A DNA stretch of 5,986 bases from an uncultured Bilophila sp. (lineage in GTDB: Bacteria; Desulfobacterota; Desulfovibrionia; Desulfovibrionales; Desulfovibrionaceae), in NCBI GenBank assembly GCA_959604115.1, contig CAUHBW010000249.1, positions 1 to 5,986 on the forward strand, read 5' to 3'. Positions 5,028 to 5,986 of the stretch are shown here, one piece after another; position 1 is the stretch's first letter, and every line of letters starts with the position of its first letter. The translations under genes and the position numbers were made by a program. The notes under the pieces are model-generated. The model was not told where the DNA came from, made no database searches, and saw nothing but the letters and a program-made list of their open reading frames with translations.

Positions 5028-5807
5028 ATGCTCAACAAAAAATGTTTCGTTCTCGATCTCGACGGCACCGTCTACCTCGGCGATATCCCCATCCGGGGGA
5101 CCATCGACTTCATCCTCCGCCATCGGGACGCCATCGACTTCCATTTTCTCAGCAACAACACATCGAAGTCCCCGCTCACCTACGTGAACAAACTTCGGCG
5201 GATGGGCATCCCGGCGGAGCTCGACCACATTTTGTCGCCGGTGACGCCGCTCGTCGCCCACCTGCGGGCCAACGGCATCCGCACCGTCTACCCCGTGGGC
5301 AACCGCGACTTCGTGGCCTGTCTCCGCGAACGCATGCCCGAACTGAACGTCCTCGAATACGACGTTTCCGAGGGCGCGGAGGCCGTGGTGCTCGCCTACG
5401 ACACCGAGCTGACCTACGAAAAGCTCACCCACGCGGCCCTGCTGCTCCAGAAGCCGGAGGTAGCCTACCTCGCCACTCACCCGGACCTCGTCTGCCCTTC
5501 CCCCAAAGGGCCGCTCCCGGACGCGGGCAGCTTCATGTCCCTGTTTGAAACCGCCACGGGCCGCCGCCCGCAGCACATCTTCGGCAAACCCGATCCCGCC
5601 GTCCTCGGCACGCTCCTCCAGACCTACGGGCGCGAGGACATGGTCATGGTCGGCGACCGCCTCAGCACCGACAAAAAACTCGCCGAAAACGCGGGCATCG
5701 ACTTCATCCTCGTCCTCAGCGGCGAGGCCAAGGCCAGCGACCTCCCCGGACTCGAACGCCAGCCCTCCCTCGTCGTCGATCACCTCGGACAACTGGAAAA
5801 GGACTGA
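5028..5807 (+). CDS. HAD superfamily subfamily IIA (NagD-type) phosphatase
   Basis: This cytoplasmic phosphatase has 259 aa, normal for NagD-like HAD-IIA enzymes. Motif I is VLDLDGTVYLGD, with nucleophile Asp10 and acid/base Asp12. Motif II is FLSNNTSKS (Ser42). The C2 cap holds the family pattern ATHPDLVCPSPKGPLPDAGSF (residues 149-169, beginning ATHPD and ending LPDAGS). Motif III is Lys187 in FGKPDP. Motif IV is VGDRLSTD (Asp210, Asp215) followed by ENAG, which should bind the essential Mg2+. Substrates in this subfamily include nucleotides, sugar phosphates, 2-phosphoglycolate and glycerol phosphate, and the motifs do not choose among them. The divergent GlpR-like neighbour makes glycerol-phosphate or another three-carbon phosphate a reasonable guess. 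ATG 5028 has a weak GGAAG site at 5017-5021 and puts motif I at residue 8, as usual. The frame is open upstream to 4887 but crosses the promoter and operator. Confidence 0.92.
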   Translation: MLNKKCFVLDLDGTVYLGDIPIRGTIDFILRHRDAIDFHFLSNNTSKSPLTYVNKLRRMGIPAELDHILSPVTPLVAHLRANGIRTVYPVGNRDFVACLRERMPELNVLEYDVSEGAEAVVLAYDTELTYEKLTHAALLLQKPEVAYLATHPDLVCPSPKGPLPDAGSFMSLFETATGRRPQHIFGKPDPAVLGTLLQTYGREDMVMVGDRLSTDKKLAENAGIDFILVLSGEAKASDLPGLERQPSLVVDHLGQLEKD

Positions 5808-5889
5808 CCCTCACCCAGAATACGAACCCTCCCAACCGCCATCCCAATCCGTTTCCGCACGCCCCGCAACGACGCGCTTCCCAAAGCCC

Positions 5890-5927
5890 GATCCCTTGAT
5901 ATACGGAAAAAACCGCAAACAGGGATC
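5890..5927 (+). terminator. Nested inverted repeat downstream of the HAD gene, weak terminator candidate
   Basis: GATCCCT at 5890-5896 pairs with AGGGATC at 5921-5927. Within the 24-nt loop, CGG at 5904-5906 and CCG at 5913-5915 flank six A residues. There is no T-tract after it, and the stem is only 7 bp. It sits 83 bp after the HAD stop, just before the second G-run repeat. It may help end transcription but is not a canonical terminator. Confidence 0.3.
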
Positions 5928-5938
5928 CGATAAGGTCA

Positions 5939-5986
5939 AAAGTCTTTGAAGGGAGAGGAAAGGGGGTCCGGGGGAAAGGGGAGGGA
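5939..5986 (+). repeat. Intergenic G-run repeat, copy 2, truncated by the window end
   Basis: This copy starts AAAGTCTT and has the same run order as copy 1: GGGAGAG, G5, a 3-nt spacer, G5, then a purine block ending GAGGGA. It is collinear with copy 1 without gaps but lies in the opposite orientation. If the family structure holds, the sequence just beyond the window should continue with ACC..., then the complementary C-rich arm of a long hairpin. Its five G-tracts could also form a G-quadruplex on this strand. Confidence 0.68.

Noticed and set aside
4983..5792. A 269-codon minus-strand open frame opposite the HAD phosphatase
   Set aside because: The plus-strand frame has all HAD motifs, while the antisense product is a repetitive Glu/Val/Gly/Asp shadow.

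Overview
The window is GC-rich bacterial DNA, probably from a sulfate-reducing deltaproteobacterium of the Desulfovibrio type. The lineage call rests on the style of the type II secretion genes and on the G-run/hairpin intergenic repeats, which I associate with Desulfovibrio genomes from memory. It is an inference, not a database result. There are no rRNA or tRNA genes, CRISPR arrays or transposases.

Region 1 (1-3167, + strand) is the 3' part of a type II secretion system (T2SS) operon. It holds the C-terminal end of a GspJ-like minor pseudopilin, then GspK, the major pseudopilin GspG, a GspH-like minor pseudopilin and an eight-TPR lipoprotein. The genes overlap by 17 bp (J/K), 17 bp (G/H) and 4 bp (H/TPR). 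The only gap is the 51 bp before gspG, which carries a consensus Shine-Dalgarno, fitting the need for more GspG than minor pseudopilin. The order J-K-G-H is a permutation of the textbook G-H-I-J-K. The lipoprotein is placed to be an outer-membrane accessory or assembly factor of the system.

Region 2 (3168-3510) has no convincing gene. It opens with a perfect 27-bp hairpin just after the operon. This is one end of an intergenic repeat whose second, truncated copy closes the window (5939-5986). The rest carries two overlapping, mutually exclusive hairpins.

Region 3 (3511-3933, + strand) encodes a very small CPBP-family (glutamic-type) intramembrane protease with all three family motifs. Its size and its position beside a T2SS raise the possibility of a C-terminal sorting protease of the myxosortase/MrtJ kind. 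Positions 3934-4132 hold no recognisable gene or strong terminator.

Region 4 (4133-5807) is a divergent pair. A GlpR-like DeoR-family repressor lies on the minus strand and a HAD-IIA (NagD-type) phosphatase on the plus strand, separated by 133 bp. That gap holds a good sigma70-like promoter for the phosphatase with a perfect 16-bp dyad over its -10 box, a weaker promoter for the repressor, and four regularly spaced GTTC motifs. The pairing suggests phosphatase control linked to glycerol-phosphate or sugar-phosphate metabolism. The tail (5808-5986) holds a nested inverted repeat and the second repeat copy.
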